64,000 nucleotides of DNA from Rhodococcus rhodnii (GCA_000720375.1 JOAA01000005.1:62001-126000); one strand, 5' to 3'; positions 16,962-25,709 are shown, counted from the first letter of the stretch. Program-made: numbers and translations. Notes: generated by a model not told the origin, from the letters alone.

Positions 16962-16995
16962 AGGTCCAGACCTGTCGAGCAATAGGTCTGGACCA
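16962..16995 (-). promoter_or_regulatory. Paired DasR-like sites in the chitinase promoter
   Basis: Two nearly palindromic 12-mers, AGGTCCAGACCT (16962-16973) and AGGTCTGGACCA (16984-16995), spaced 22 bp centre to centre. Streptomyces chitinase promoters carry such TGGTCYAGACC repeats, and the GntR-type repressor DasR binds them and is released by glucosamine phosphates. The regulator is outside the window. Confidence 0.75.
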
Positions 16996-17023
16996 ATGTT
17001 CCGCTACGCAGTGCGGCAGGCGA

Positions 17024-17221
17024 TTATCTCTTGGTCGCGACGAGGAACGTCGCCCATCCTGCCGTGTCGAATCGGAGCATGCCCGCTTCCGGATTCTTGG
17101 AGTCGCGCACACTCGCTCCGGTGTGCGCCAAGGCGATTTCGACACAATCGTTGCCGGCACCACTACGGCTGCTCTTGCGCCAGGCAGCACCGGCCAGTTC
17201 GGAAACAGTCAAAGCCTTCAC
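17024..17221 (-). CDS. DUF397 protein
   Basis: 65 residues with the family hallmarks AAWRKSSRSGAGNDCVEIA near the start, VRDSKNPE in the middle and a C-terminal FLVATKR. DUF397 proteins are abundant in morphologically complex actinobacteria, almost always beside a Scr1-type XRE regulator, as here (4-bp ATGA overlap). In Streptomyces such small partners (WhiJ-type loci) influence the onset of development. The partner usually modulates the regulator; the mechanism is unresolved. Confidence 0.92.
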   Translation of the reverse strand: MKALTVSELAGAAWRKSSRSGAGNDCVEIALAHTGASVRDSKNPEAGMLRFDTAGWATFLVATKR

Positions 17222-18081
17222 TCCTCTCGTTGACGAGACAACCTTTCGGCTGTCTGAAAGACCAGATGCACACTGTCGTCCGGGCTTGCCGCGGACGCTC
17301 GCAAATGGTCGAACATCAACGTATACCGTTGGACGTCGACTTGCTCCTCCAAGTAGACCCCTCCGGTGGTGGTGTCCACATAGACGACATCGGGATCCAT
17401 TTGTTCGGGGAAACCAAGTATCAGAAAGGGACCCTCCATACTGGAGTGCGCACCTGCCTCGAACGGAATCACCTGAATGGTGACGTTCGGCAGTGTGCCG
17501 ATCTCACACAATCGGAGCAATTGTTCGCGCATCACACCTGGCCCGCCGACGGTCCGGCGCAGCACCGCCTCGTCGATGATCGCCCAGTAGTTCGGCGGTT
17601 CCGGACCGGTCAGCAACCGCTGGCGCTCCATCCGCGCGCCGACCCGGCGCTCCACTTCGGCCTCTGGCCAGTCGGGACGGATCGACCGCATGACCGCACG
17701 GATGTAATCCTCGGTCTGCAGCAGACCGGGCACCAGCAATGCCTGAAACGCGCGTAATGACGAAGCGTCGGACTCAAGACCGACGAAGGCTCCGGTGAAA
17801 ACCTCGTTATAGGCGTGCCACCAGCCCTTTTTGCGGGCCTCGCGGCTCAACTGGACAAGCGCTTCCAACCGATCGGGTGCGACTTCGTACAGCTCAAGCA
17901 AATCGCGCGCGTCGCGCGGCGTGACGCCGACATGACCGGTTTCGATCCGGCTGATCTTCGACGCGGAACACTCGAGCTTCTCGCCGACTTCCTCGATGGT
18001 CAGCTTCGCGGCTTCCCGCAACCGGCGAAGTTCGCTGGCCAACCTGCGCCGCCGGACAGTGGGGCTTTGCCCTCGTGCCAT
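17218..18081 (-). CDS. XRE-type regulator with DUF5753/Scr1 domain
   Basis: 287 residues. An N-terminal Cro/C1-type HTH (about 12-68, TIEEVGEKLECSASKISRIETG) is followed by the DUF5753 domain (about 100-280) with AFQALLVPGLLQTEDYIRA and AGAHSSMEGPFLILGFP. It is the WhiJ-like partner of the DUF397 gene, which starts inside its stop codon. It is divergent from a small zinc-motif gene, a common trio in Pseudonocardiales. TTGCA repeats in the shared upstream region are possible operators. Confidence 0.92.
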   Translation of the reverse strand: MARGQSPTVRRRRLASELRRLREAAKLTIEEVGEKLECSASKISRIETGHVGVTPRDARDLLELYEVAPDRLEALVQLSREARKKGWWHAYNEVFTGAFVGLESDASSLRAFQALLVPGLLQTEDYIRAVMRSIRPDWPEAEVERRVGARMERQRLLTGPEPPNYWAIIDEAVLRRTVGGPGVMREQLLRLCEIGTLPNVTIQVIPFEAGAHSSMEGPFLILGFPEQMDPDVVYVDTTTGGVYLEEQVDVQRYTLMFDHLRASAASPDDSVHLVFQTAERLSRQREE

Positions 18082-18111
18082 CTACCGCTCCCGATGTCAC
18101 CCATTCGTGTG

Positions 18112-18138
18112 TTGCAACTTGCAGAATGCGGTTTGCAG
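18112..18138. promoter_or_regulatory. TTGCA direct repeats in the divergent promoter region
   Basis: Three copies of TTGCA(A/G) at 18112, 18119 and 18133 lie between the XRE gene and the divergent 108-residue gene. They are candidate binding sites for the XRE regulator, from position alone. Confidence 0.35.
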
Positions 18139-18210
18139 CCCCAAGCTACTTCTTACCGCCTGTCAGGAGCAGTTGAAGGTCCGCACGGGACGCAGAGGAC
18201 GTGGTGAAGC

Positions 18211-18537
18211 GTGGTCGACGTGAACAATTCCATCTTCGGCCACCTGGAGTCCTCGCTGAACGGCTACCTCGCCGATCTCACCCGTCGAGGGGAGTCAGCG
18301 GACCCGGCGACGGCAACGAGGATCGCCAACAACGAATTGCCTCGTGTTGTCGCAGCCTTGCAAGCTGTATTGGACGAACACCGTCCGGACGAGCAGGGCC
18401 GCTGCCCCACCTGCCGCAAACGCCTGTTCGGCCGCGCGCCCGCACCGTGCCGTGCGTACCTCGCGGCGCATCTGTGCCTGCTGGTCAGCGAAGACGACCA
18501 GCCCTATCGCGACACTCCACAGCTCGGCGCCTGCTGA
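18211..18537 (+). CDS. Small protein with CPTC zinc-ribbon-like motif
   Basis: 108 residues, GTG start. The first half is helical with acidic and Ala-rich stretches; the second half has GRCPTCRKRLFG plus further Cys and His (PAPCRAYLAAHLC), a possible metal site. It is divergent from the XRE/DUF397 pair. Genes of this sort often flank such pairs in Pseudonocardiales, but the function is not known to me. A hairpin 10 nt downstream ends the unit. Confidence 0.7.
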   Translation: MVDVNNSIFGHLESSLNGYLADLTRRGESADPATATRIANNELPRVVAALQAVLDEHRPDEQGRCPTCRKRLFGRAPAPCRAYLAAHLCLLVSEDDQPYRDTPQLGAC

Positions 18538-18547
18538 GCTCCCCAGA

Positions 18548-18567
18548 CGAACCGGCCAGCCGGTTCG
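18548..18567 (+). terminator. Hairpin terminator
   Basis: Nine-base arms CGAACCGGC and GCCGGTTCG around a 2-nt loop, 10 nt after the stop of the preceding small gene. No T-run follows. Confidence 0.5.
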
Positions 18568-19285
18568 ACCGGATCGCACGGTCCCTCCCCCCGGCCAACC
18601 CCCTTCCCTCGGCCGACCTCCCGTGCCATCCGGTGCCCCTCCCCAGCGGGGCCGGGATTTTCGCGCCCCCCGACTGAATTTCCGGTCCCGCTGGCCTTTC
18701 CGTCCACAAAGAGCGGACACGGGGTGCGGGAAGGCTCGGCCTGTCTTTGTCTTGCCGAGGTGCCGACGCTGTCGCGTGTCTCCTCTGCCGAGGCACCGAC
18801 TCTCCCGCGTGCCTCCTCTGCCGAGGCACCGACTCTCCCGCGTGTTCCCTCCTGCGTTCCTTGCCGCGCATCGTCTGCCATCTCTTGCCGCGCCAATGTC
18901 CCGATGTCGCATGGGGACCATCCGGAACCGGTTGCGCGAAAGCGGTGAGGGAAGCGACCGGGCGACGCAGGGGATGTGCGGCAAGGGATGTCGTCAAGTC
19001 CTTCGCCACAGCCAAAGCACAGAACACTGTGATGTGACCCCTTGACGCGAACCCCGGACGGGTGGTTTGGCGATCTTCCGCAAAGGATCTTGGCGGACCG
19101 CATCTCACCTGCTGTCACCGAGCCGGGTGTGATCAACTCGTCCGGATGAATTTTTTGCGCCGCAAGCAATCTGGCGCCATTATGGTGTTGAGCGGGACGG
19201 TACACAAAGGACACGATGCTCATCGAACCTCGTGGCTGTACCCGCCCCAGTGCCGACACAGGTCGTGCCGACACGGAGGTTTCGC
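18568..19285. other. Gene-free intergenic stretch
   Basis: 718 bp without a convincing gene. Several frames stay open on both strands, but these follow from GC content and the 33-bp repeat (18746-18844); none has a ribosome site together with normal composition. The last 200 bp presumably hold the promoter of the SulP transcript. Confidence 0.5.
18746..18844. repeat. 33-bp tandem repeat, three copies
   Basis: Units 18746-18778 (diverged), 18779-18811 and 18812-18844 (identical in 31 of 33 positions or better). Core: TGCCGAGGCACCGACTC then TCCCGCGTG. The period is a multiple of three, so frames stay open, but the resulting peptides look artificial. Confidence 0.7.
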
Positions 19286-19402
19286 ATGATGGCCGGTTCC
19301 AGTCTCAAGCACCGGGCTCCGCGAGGGCCCTTCCGCCCACGTGGGGGTTTCGGGCGCGCTCGGCGCGCCCTGGTGGACCAGCCTCGGTTAGCAGGCTGCT
19401 AG
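19286..19402 (+). CDS. Candidate 38-residue leader peptide upstream of the SulP gene
   Basis: ATG at 19286 with an excellent ribosome site (GGAGG, 6-nt spacing). The peptide is basic and ends in ALVDQPRLAGC directly before TAG. Its C-terminus resembles the RRHVDLxRV...C pattern of actinobacterial leader peptides found upstream of sulfur-related genes, which end in Cys and are thought to sense cysteine supply. A hairpin (19418-19440) and the SulP start follow. The alternative frame from 19216 overlaps it but has a weaker start site. Confidence 0.45.
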   Translation: MMAGSSLKHRAPRGPFRPRGGFGRARRALVDQPRLAGC

Positions 19403-19417
19403 TCCCACGCGCCTGAA

Positions 19418-19440
19418 CCCGGATTCATTCGAAATCCGGG
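19418..19440 (+). promoter_or_regulatory. Hairpin between leader frame and SulP start
   Basis: Eight-base arms CCCGGATT and AATCCGGG with a 7-nt loop, 15 nt after the leader stop and 30 nt before the SulP ATG. With the leader peptide it could form an attenuation or translational control element; it has no T-run. Confidence 0.4.
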
Positions 19441-19470
19441 GCATCCCCTGCTGGACCAAGGAAAGTAGAC

Positions 19471-21609
19471 ATGTCTCGCGTCTCAACCGTGCTCAGACAC
19501 GACTTGCCCGCATCCTTCGTGGTCTTCCTGATCAGCATTCCGCTGTCGCTCGGCATCGCTGCCGCCTCCGGCGCCCCATTGATCGCCGGGCTGGTCGCGG
19601 CCGTTGTCGGCGGTATCGTCGCCGGTTCGCTTGGCGGGTCGGCGTTTCAGGTCAGCGGCCCGGCCGCCGGAATGACCGTCATCGTCGCCGGGATGATCGA
19701 GCAGTACGGCTGGCCTGCCACCGCCGGCATCACCATCGCCGCCGGTGTGCTCCAGGTCCTGTTGGGTATCACGAAAGTCGGGCGCCTCACCCTTTCCCTC
19801 TCCCCCGCGGTCGTGCACGGCATGCTCGCGGGCATCGGGGTCACGATCGTCGTCGGCCAACTCCAGGTGCTGTTCGGCGGCGAGGCGGACAGCGATGTGC
19901 TGTCCAGCATCGCCGGTCTGTTCAGCCATCCGCCGGTCTGGGGTGCGGTGGTGGTCGGCCTGATCACCATCGGCCTGATGGTGCTCTGGCCGAAAGTCCC
20001 GCGCAGCCATGTGCTGCCCGCGCCGTTGATCGCCGTGGTCGCCGCGACCGGGGTCGAGATCCTGTCCGGATGGGACGTCGCGACCGTGCAACTGCCGGAC
20101 GATCCGTTGGCGGGGCTGGCGATCCCGGAAATCCCGAATGGTGGTGTGTTGGACGTCGGGTTCGCCGTGCTCAGTGTCGCGCTCGTGGCCAGCGTGGGGT
20201 CGTTGCTGTCGGCCGTCGCCGTGGACAGGATGCACAACGGGCCCCGGGCGGACCTCGACCGTGAACTCATCGGTCAGGGTGCGGCGAACGCGGTCTCCGG
20301 CGCGCTGGGCGGGTTGCCCGTCGCGGGCGTGATCGTCCGTAGTTCCACCAATGTCGCCGCGGGCGCGCGGACCCGGTCGTCGTCCATCCTGCACGGAGTC
20401 TGGATCGCACTGTTCGTTCTGTTCCTGGCGAACGTGTTGGAACACATACCGATGGCCGCGCTCGCCGGTGTGCTCATCGTGGTCGGTGTCCGTCTGGTGA
20501 GCGCCGGGCAGTTCAAGGAATTCCGGATGCACGGCGAACTGGCCGTCTACGTGGTGACCGTCGTCGGTGTGGTCGCACTGGGCCTGTTGGAAGGCGTCGC
20601 GATCGGCGTGGCGGTCGCTGTGGTCAGGTCGTTCTACCGGCTGGCGCACACGTCTGTCCGCGTCCAGGAACAGGACGGCGAATGGCTTGTGGACGTCGGC
20701 GGGTCACTGGTGTTCGTCGGTGTCGGCAAGCTGGTCCGGGGACTGCGCCGGATCCCTGGCGGGCAAAAGGTTGTTCTCCAGCTGCACATCGACTTCATGG
20801 ACCACGCCGCGTTCGAGGCGATCGACGACTGGCGCACTGGTTACGAAGGCCGTGGCGGGCAGGTCGAGGTGCACGAGAAGGACACCTGGTACAGCCGGGC
20901 CCGTGACGGCGAACCGGGGCGCCGCAAGACGATCCCGTGGGTCGGTCGCTGGACCGACTGGGAGCACAGGACTTTCCGGATGCCGGAGCCGCGTGAGCCG
21001 GTGCTCGACGGCGCGCTGGAGTTCGAACGGATGGCCGCACACCTGATCCGCCCGTTCCTGGCGGAGTTGGCGCGCAACGGGCAACGGCCCGAGCAGTTGT
21101 TCATCACGTGCGCGGACTCGCGGGTGTTGCCGAACCTGATCACGTCAAGCGGTCCGGGTGAACAGTTCTGCGTACGGAACATCGGCAACTTGGTACCCGT
21201 GCACATCGAGTCCGAAGAGTCCGAAGAGGACAGCTCGGTGGGCGCGGCGATCGAGTTCGCCGTCGACGTGCTGAACGTACCCACCATCGTCGTCTGTGGA
21301 CACTCGCACTGCGGGGCGATGAAGGCGTTGCTCAGCGGATCGGCCGAACCGGGAACGCGGCTGCACTCATGGTTGCGTAACGCCGCTTCGAGCTTGGCCC
21401 GTGTGGACGGGACGGACGATCTGGAACAGCTGGCGGCAGCCAATGTCGCTCAGCAGCTGGACAATCTGCGGACGTATCCCAGTGTTCGCCGGGCTGAGGC
21501 GCAAGGGAAGCTGCGGCTGGTCGGAATGTACTTCGACCTGGCCGAGGCGCGCGTCTACCTGGTGGACCCGGACGACTTCCGCCTGGTCCAACTGGAGTCC
21601 CTGGCCTGA
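19471..21609 (+). CDS. SulP anion transporter fused to beta-carbonic anhydrase
   Basis: 712 residues: a SulP membrane domain (about 1-395, ten or more segments, AFQVSGPAAGMTVIV near the start), a STAS-like segment (about 410-480) and a C-terminal beta-carbonic anhydrase (about 510-712) with complete zinc ligands Cys547, Asp549 (CADSR), His611 and Cys614 (HSHCGAM). The fusion, also known from mycobacteria (Rv3273-type), probably imports bicarbonate, or sulfate, and interconverts it with CO2. ATG at 19471 behind AAGGAAAG. A 22-bp-arm palindrome ends the gene. Confidence 0.93.
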   Translation: MSRVSTVLRHDLPASFVVFLISIPLSLGIAAASGAPLIAGLVAAVVGGIVAGSLGGSAFQVSGPAAGMTVIVAGMIEQYGWPATAGITIAAGVLQVLLGITKVGRLTLSLSPAVVHGMLAGIGVTIVVGQLQVLFGGEADSDVLSSIAGLFSHPPVWGAVVVGLITIGLMVLWPKVPRSHVLPAPLIAVVAATGVEILSGWDVATVQLPDDPLAGLAIPEIPNGGVLDVGFAVLSVALVASVGSLLSAVAVDRMHNGPRADLDRELIGQGAANAVSGALGGLPVAGVIVRSSTNVAAGARTRSSSILHGVWIALFVLFLANVLEHIPMAALAGVLIVVGVRLVSAGQFKEFRMHGELAVYVVTVVGVVALGLLEGVAIGVAVAVVRSFYRLAHTSVRVQEQDGEWLVDVGGSLVFVGVGKLVRGLRRIPGGQKVVLQLHIDFMDHAAFEAIDDWRTGYEGRGGQVEVHEKDTWYSRARDGEPGRRKTIPWVGRWTDWEHRTFRMPEPREPVLDGALEFERMAAHLIRPFLAELARNGQRPEQLFITCADSRVLPNLITSSGPGEQFCVRNIGNLVPVHIESEESEEDSSVGAAIEFAVDVLNVPTIVVCGHSHCGAMKALLSGSAEPGTRLHSWLRNAASSLARVDGTDDLEQLAAANVAQQLDNLRTYPSVRRAEAQGKLRLVGMYFDLAEARVYLVDPDDFRLVQLESLA

Positions 21610-21614
21610 AAGAG

Positions 21615-21660
21615 CTCGTGAGTGTTTTCGCCGGTTCTAACCGGCGAAAACACTCACGAG
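21615..21660. terminator. 22-bp perfect inverted repeat between convergent genes
   Basis: Arms 21615-21636 and 21639-21660 are perfectly complementary with a 2-nt loop (CT); they begin CTCGTGAGTG and contain TTTTCGCCGGTT. The element sits 5 nt after the SulP stop and 3 nt before the gnd stop, so it should terminate both strands. Its length and perfection suggest a mobile palindromic element of the REP kind. Confidence 0.8.
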
Positions 21661-21663
21661 TAG

Positions 21664-23100
21664 TCAGGCGTCGATCTCGTTGCGGTCGGCGCTCCACAGC
21701 GTGTGGAAGCTGCCGTCCTTGTCGACTCGGCGGTACGTGTGCGCGCCGAAGAAGTCCCGCAGGCCCTGGACGAGCGCGGCAGGCAGGCGCTCGGAGCGCA
21801 GCGCGTCGTAGTACGCCAGCGCGCTGGAGAAGCCAGGAACCGGGACACCGGCCTGGACGGCGGTGGTGACCACGCGACGCCACGCGTCGACGGCGTTCTC
21901 GACGGCCGTCCGGAAGTAGTCGTCGACCAGCAGCGACGGCAGGTCCGGCGTCTTCTCGTACGCCTCACGGATGCGGTTCAGGAACACCGCGCGGATGATG
22001 CAGCCGCCGCGCCAGATGGTCGCCATGGCGCCGAGGTCGATGTTCCAGTCGTACTGCTCGCTGGCCGCGCGCATCTGGTCGAAGCCCTGGGCGTACGCGA
22101 CGACCTTCGAGGCGTACAGCGCCGAGCGCACGTCGTCCACAAGGGTCTCCGGCACCTGCACCGGAGTGTCCGAAGTGGACTGGAGGGCGGACCGCTGGTC
22201 GACACGGGCCGACAGGGACCGCGCGAACACCGCCTCGGCGATGCCGGTGACCGGAATGCCCAGTTCGAGGGCTTCCTGCACGGTCCAGCGGCCGGTGCCC
22301 TTCTGCTCGGCCTGGTCGGTGATGATGTCCACGAAGGGCTTGCCGGTCTCGGCGTCCACGTGCCCGAGCACCTCGGCGGTGATCTCGACCAGGTAGGACT
22401 CCAGGTCGCCGGAGTTCCACGTGCGGAACACGTCGGCGATCGCCGACGGCTCCAAGCCGCCCGCCCGGCGCAGCAGGTCGTAGGACTCCGCGATCAGCTG
22501 CATGTCGGCGTATTCGATGCCGTTGTGCACCATCTTCACGAAATGTCCGGCGCCGTCCGGTCCGACGTGCACGCAGCACGGCTCGCCGTCGACCTTCGCC
22601 GCGATGTCCTCGAGGACGGGGCCGAGGTGCTTGTAGGACTCCACCGATCCGCCCGGCATGATGCTCGGGCCGTTCAAGGCGCCCTCCTCGCCACCGGAGA
22701 TACCGGTGCCGACGAAGTGCAGGCCGCGCTCCTTCAGCGCCGCCTCGCGCCTGCGGGTGTCGGCGAAGTGCGCGTTGCCGCCGTCGATGATCATGTCGCC
22801 GGGTTCCATCAGATCGGCGAGCTCGTCGATCACCGCGTCGGTCGGTCCGCCCGCCTTGACCATGATGATCACCTGACGGGGTCGCTGCAGGGACGCGACC
22901 AGCTCGGCCGTGGTCTCGGCCGGGACGAAGTCGCCCTCGTGGCCGTGCTGCTCGATGAGCGCTTTGGTGCGGGCAAACGAGCGGTTGTGCACCGCCACCT
23001 TGTAGCCGTGCCTGGCGAGGTTCCGCGCCAGGTTGCTGCCCATCGTCGCGAGGCCGGTCACCGCGATGCGTGCCGAAGACCTGCTTGCAGGGTCAAGCAT
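21664..23100 (-). CDS. gnd: 6-phosphogluconate dehydrogenase (decarboxylating)
   Basis: 478 residues from the ATG at 23100. NADP-binding GLATMGSNLARNLARHG, the substrate motif with GGEEGALNGPSIMPGG and the catalytic stretch GHFVKMVHNGIEYADMQLIAE are all present. It converts 6-phosphogluconate to ribulose 5-phosphate with CO2 release in the oxidative pentose phosphate pathway. The frame extends to an ATG at 23130, but the start at 23100 puts MLDPASRSS first, the same nine residues that begin lgt in this window, and GGAAGG lies 10 nt upstream of it. Family length is about 470. Confidence 0.95.
   Translation of the reverse strand: MLDPASRSSARIAVTGLATMGSNLARNLARHGYKVAVHNRSFARTKALIEQHGHEGDFVPAETTAELVASLQRPRQVIIMVKAGGPTDAVIDELADLMEPGDMIIDGGNAHFADTRRREAALKERGLHFVGTGISGGEEGALNGPSIMPGGSVESYKHLGPVLEDIAAKVDGEPCCVHVGPDGAGHFVKMVHNGIEYADMQLIAESYDLLRRAGGLEPSAIADVFRTWNSGDLESYLVEITAEVLGHVDAETGKPFVDIITDQAEQKGTGRWTVQEALELGIPVTGIAEAVFARSLSARVDQRSALQSTSDTPVQVPETLVDDVRSALYASKVVAYAQGFDQMRAASEQYDWNIDLGAMATIWRGGCIIRAVFLNRIREAYEKTPDLPSLLVDDYFRTAVENAVDAWRRVVTTAVQAGVPVPGFSSALAYYDALRSERLPAALVQGLRDFFGAHTYRRVDKDGSFHTLWSADRNEIDA
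23074..23100 (-). repeat. 27-bp repeat at gnd start, copy 1
   Basis: Matches 56271-56297 in 25 of 27 positions. On the minus strand it runs from the start codon ATGCTTGAC through the near-palindrome CCTGCAAGCAGG, encoding MLDPASRSS. The second copy stands at the same place in lgt. Confidence 0.75.
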
Positions 23101-23202
23101 TGATTCAGTGCCTTCCGTGCTGTTCGCCATGTGTACCAGCCTGCCGTATCAGCCCGTTCAGGGCTCGCGGGATATGTACGGGACGAGCCTATGCCGTGTG
23201 GC

Positions 23203-24111
23203 TCAGTCCCTGACGCGCAGGAGACCCTCTTGCACCACCGTGGCGATCAGGGTGCCGTCCTGCGCGAAGAACCGTCCGGTCGCCAGGCCACGCCCGCCTG
23301 ACGCGCTCGGAGATTCGCAGTCGTAGAGGAACCACTCGTCCGCCCGGAATGGACGGTGGAACCACATCGCGTGATCGAGGCTCGCGCCGATCACCTTGTC
23401 CAGCCACCAGTATTTGCCGTGCCGGGCAAGCGGAGCGTCGAGCAACGTCATGTCCGAGGCGTACGCCAGAACACAGACGTGCAGCAACGGGTCGTCCGCG
23501 AGCTTGCCGTCGGCCCGCATCCACACTTGGTTACGGCCCTCGCGCGGGCCTTTGTCCCGCGACAGCCACGGCGGCTCGGTGACGTAACGGATGTCGATCG
23601 GCCGAGGGATCGACTTCGTCGGGTCCAGCTTGCCTTGGGCGGCCTCGACCTGCTCCATGTACGTCAGCAACTCGTCCGGGCCTGGCACGTCGGGCATCGT
23701 GTCGGCGTGCTCGAGACCCTGCTCGATCAGCTGGAACGACGCCGACAGCGAGAAAATGGCCTTACCGCGCTGGATGGCGACCACACGCCGCGTGGTGAAC
23801 GACCGCCCGTCGCGGATCCGGTCCACTTCGTACACGATCGGAATGCTCGGGTCGCCGGGCCGGATGAAGTACGCGTGCAACGAGTGCACGTGCCGGTCCG
23901 ACGGGACCGTGCGGCCCGCGGCGATCAACGCCTGCGCGGCGACCTGCCCGCCGAACACCCGGATCGGGCGGTCGGCGGGACTGACGCCGCGAAAGATGTT
24001 CTCCTCGATGACTTCGAGGTCGAGCAGGGCGACCAGCTTGTCGAGCACAGGTTGCCCCGCCGCGCCGGCCTGGTCAGGATCCGCTGCCGCGGCCCGCGCG
24101 ACCTCTGTCAT
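23203..24111 (-). CDS. tesB: Acyl-CoA thioesterase II
   Basis: 302 residues, double hot-dog TesB family (VFGGQVAAQALIAAGRTV, SLHAYFIRPGD, and the C-terminal SLDHAMWFHRPFRADEWFLYDCES). It hydrolyses medium- and long-chain acyl-CoA to free fatty acid and CoA. It follows pyk by 11 bp on the same strand, the order known from mycobacteria (pykA-tesB1). Length is normal. Confidence 0.95.
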   Translation of the reverse strand: MTEVARAAAADPDQAGAAGQPVLDKLVALLDLEVIEENIFRGVSPADRPIRVFGGQVAAQALIAAGRTVPSDRHVHSLHAYFIRPGDPSIPIVYEVDRIRDGRSFTTRRVVAIQRGKAIFSLSASFQLIEQGLEHADTMPDVPGPDELLTYMEQVEAAQGKLDPTKSIPRPIDIRYVTEPPWLSRDKGPREGRNQVWMRADGKLADDPLLHVCVLAYASDMTLLDAPLARHGKYWWLDKVIGASLDHAMWFHRPFRADEWFLYDCESPSASGGRGLATGRFFAQDGTLIATVVQEGLLRVRD

Positions 24112-24122
24112 TCGATGACTCC

Positions 24123-25547
24123 CTACGCGTGGTCTTCTTCCCCCAGCCGGTGTACCCGGATGAGGTTAGTTGACCCCACGGTCCCCGGTGGGGAACCTGC
24201 GACGATCACCACGAGATCGCCCGGCTGGTAGCGGCCGATGGACAGCATCGAGATGTCCACCTGGCGGACCATCTGGTCGGTCGAGTCCACCCGCGGCACC
24301 AGGAACGTCTCGGTGCCCCACGTCAACGCCAGCTGGCTGCGGACGTCCTGCTCCGGCGTGAACGCCAGCAGCGGCAGGTGCGTGTGCAACCGGGCCAGGC
24401 GCCGGACGGTGTCGCCGGACTGCGTGAACGCGACCAATGCCTTGGCGTTGAGGCGCTCACCGATGTCACGGGCCGCGTAGGACAGCACGCCACGCTTGGT
24501 GCGCGGCACGTGCGTCAACGGCGGCACGGCCGTCGACTCGCTCTCGACCGCCTCGACGATGCGGCCCATCGTCTTGACGGACTCGATCGGGTAGCGGCCC
24601 ACGCTGGTCTCGCCGGAGAGCATCACCGCGTCGGCGCCGTCCAGCACGGCGTTGGCGACGTCGGATGCCTCGGCCCTGGTCGGCCGGGAGTTGCTGATCA
24701 TCGAGTCGAGCATCTGGGTGGCGACGATGACTGGCTTGGCGTTCTCCCGAGCGATCTGGATCGCCCGCTTCTGCACCAGCGGCACCTGCTCCAGCGGCAG
24801 CTCGACGCCCAGGTCGCCGCGGGCGACCATGATCCCGTCGAAGGCGAGCACGATCGCCTCGAGGTTGTCCACCGCCTCCGGCTTCTCCAGCTTGGCGATC
24901 ACCGGCAGCCTGCCGCGGCCGACCCGGTCCATCACCTGGTGCACCAGGTCGATGTCGGCGGGCGAGCGCACGAACGACAGCGCCACGAAGTCGACGCCGA
25001 GCGAAAGCGCGAACTCCAGGTCCTGGATGTCCTTCTCGGACATGGCCGGTACGGACACGTCCATGCCAGGCAACGAGATGCCCTTGTTGTTGCTGACCGG
25101 GCCACCCTCGGTGACCTCGCAGACAACGTCCTGGTTGTCCACTTCCCTGACCACCAGACCGACCTTGCCGTCGTCGACGAGCAGGCGGTCGCCGGGCTTG
25201 GCGTCCCGCGCCAGCCCGTCGTACGTGGTGGACACGCGGTCGTGGGTGCCGACGACGTCCTCAACGGTGATTCGGACGACGTCCCCGTTCCGCCATTCGA
25301 CCGGTCCGCTGGCGAAAGTGCCAAGGCGGATCTTCGGCCCCTGCAGGTCAGCCATGATTCCGACGGCGTGTCCCGTCTCGTCGGATGCGGCCCGGACCAC
25401 GTCGTACACCTGCTTGTGGTCACTGTGGCTGCCGTGGCTGAAATTCATTCTCGCCACGTCCATACCCGCCTCGACCAGTTCGAGGACTTTTTCCGGGGTC
25501 GAGGTGGCAGGCCCCAGGGTACAGACGATCTTCGCGCGTCGGCTCAC
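24123..25547 (-). CDS. pyk: Pyruvate kinase
   Basis: 474 residues, from SRRAKIVCTLGPATSTPEKV to a C-terminal domain ending HRLGEEDHA. The active-site motifs IAKLEKPEAVDN, MVARGDLGVELP and TRAEASDVANAVLDGADAVMLSGE are intact. It transfers phosphate from phosphoenolpyruvate to ADP in the last step of glycolysis. The GTG at 25547 was chosen because family members begin with SRRAKIV; an ATG eight codons upstream has no ribosome site, and the frame continues to 25694 without a plausible start. tesB follows by 11 bp. Confidence 0.95.
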   Translation of the reverse strand: MSRRAKIVCTLGPATSTPEKVLELVEAGMDVARMNFSHGSHSDHKQVYDVVRAASDETGHAVGIMADLQGPKIRLGTFASGPVEWRNGDVVRITVEDVVGTHDRVSTTYDGLARDAKPGDRLLVDDGKVGLVVREVDNQDVVCEVTEGGPVSNNKGISLPGMDVSVPAMSEKDIQDLEFALSLGVDFVALSFVRSPADIDLVHQVMDRVGRGRLPVIAKLEKPEAVDNLEAIVLAFDGIMVARGDLGVELPLEQVPLVQKRAIQIARENAKPVIVATQMLDSMISNSRPTRAEASDVANAVLDGADAVMLSGETSVGRYPIESVKTMGRIVEAVESESTAVPPLTHVPRTKRGVLSYAARDIGERLNAKALVAFTQSGDTVRRLARLHTHLPLLAFTPEQDVRSQLALTWGTETFLVPRVDSTDQMVRQVDISMLSIGRYQPGDLVVIVAGSPPGTVGSTNLIRVHRLGEEDHA

Positions 25548-25709
25548 GTTCGTGCAGCCTAGCCCCTTCATCTGAACCGATGCGGAACTACCACCCGGTA
25601 ATTTGTGAACACACCGGCCAGCGCCGATTTCCTCGACCACGATCCGGGAGAATTTCCGCATCGCGGCACGGCCATCGACACAATGCGTGATCAAGCCACT
25701 TCGCTGGGT

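Noticed and set aside
18724..18948. Repeat-encoded peptide with AEAPTLPRASS units
   Set aside because: The 33-bp repeat keeps the frame open, but there is no ribosome site and the peptide has no match; two frames are equally open.
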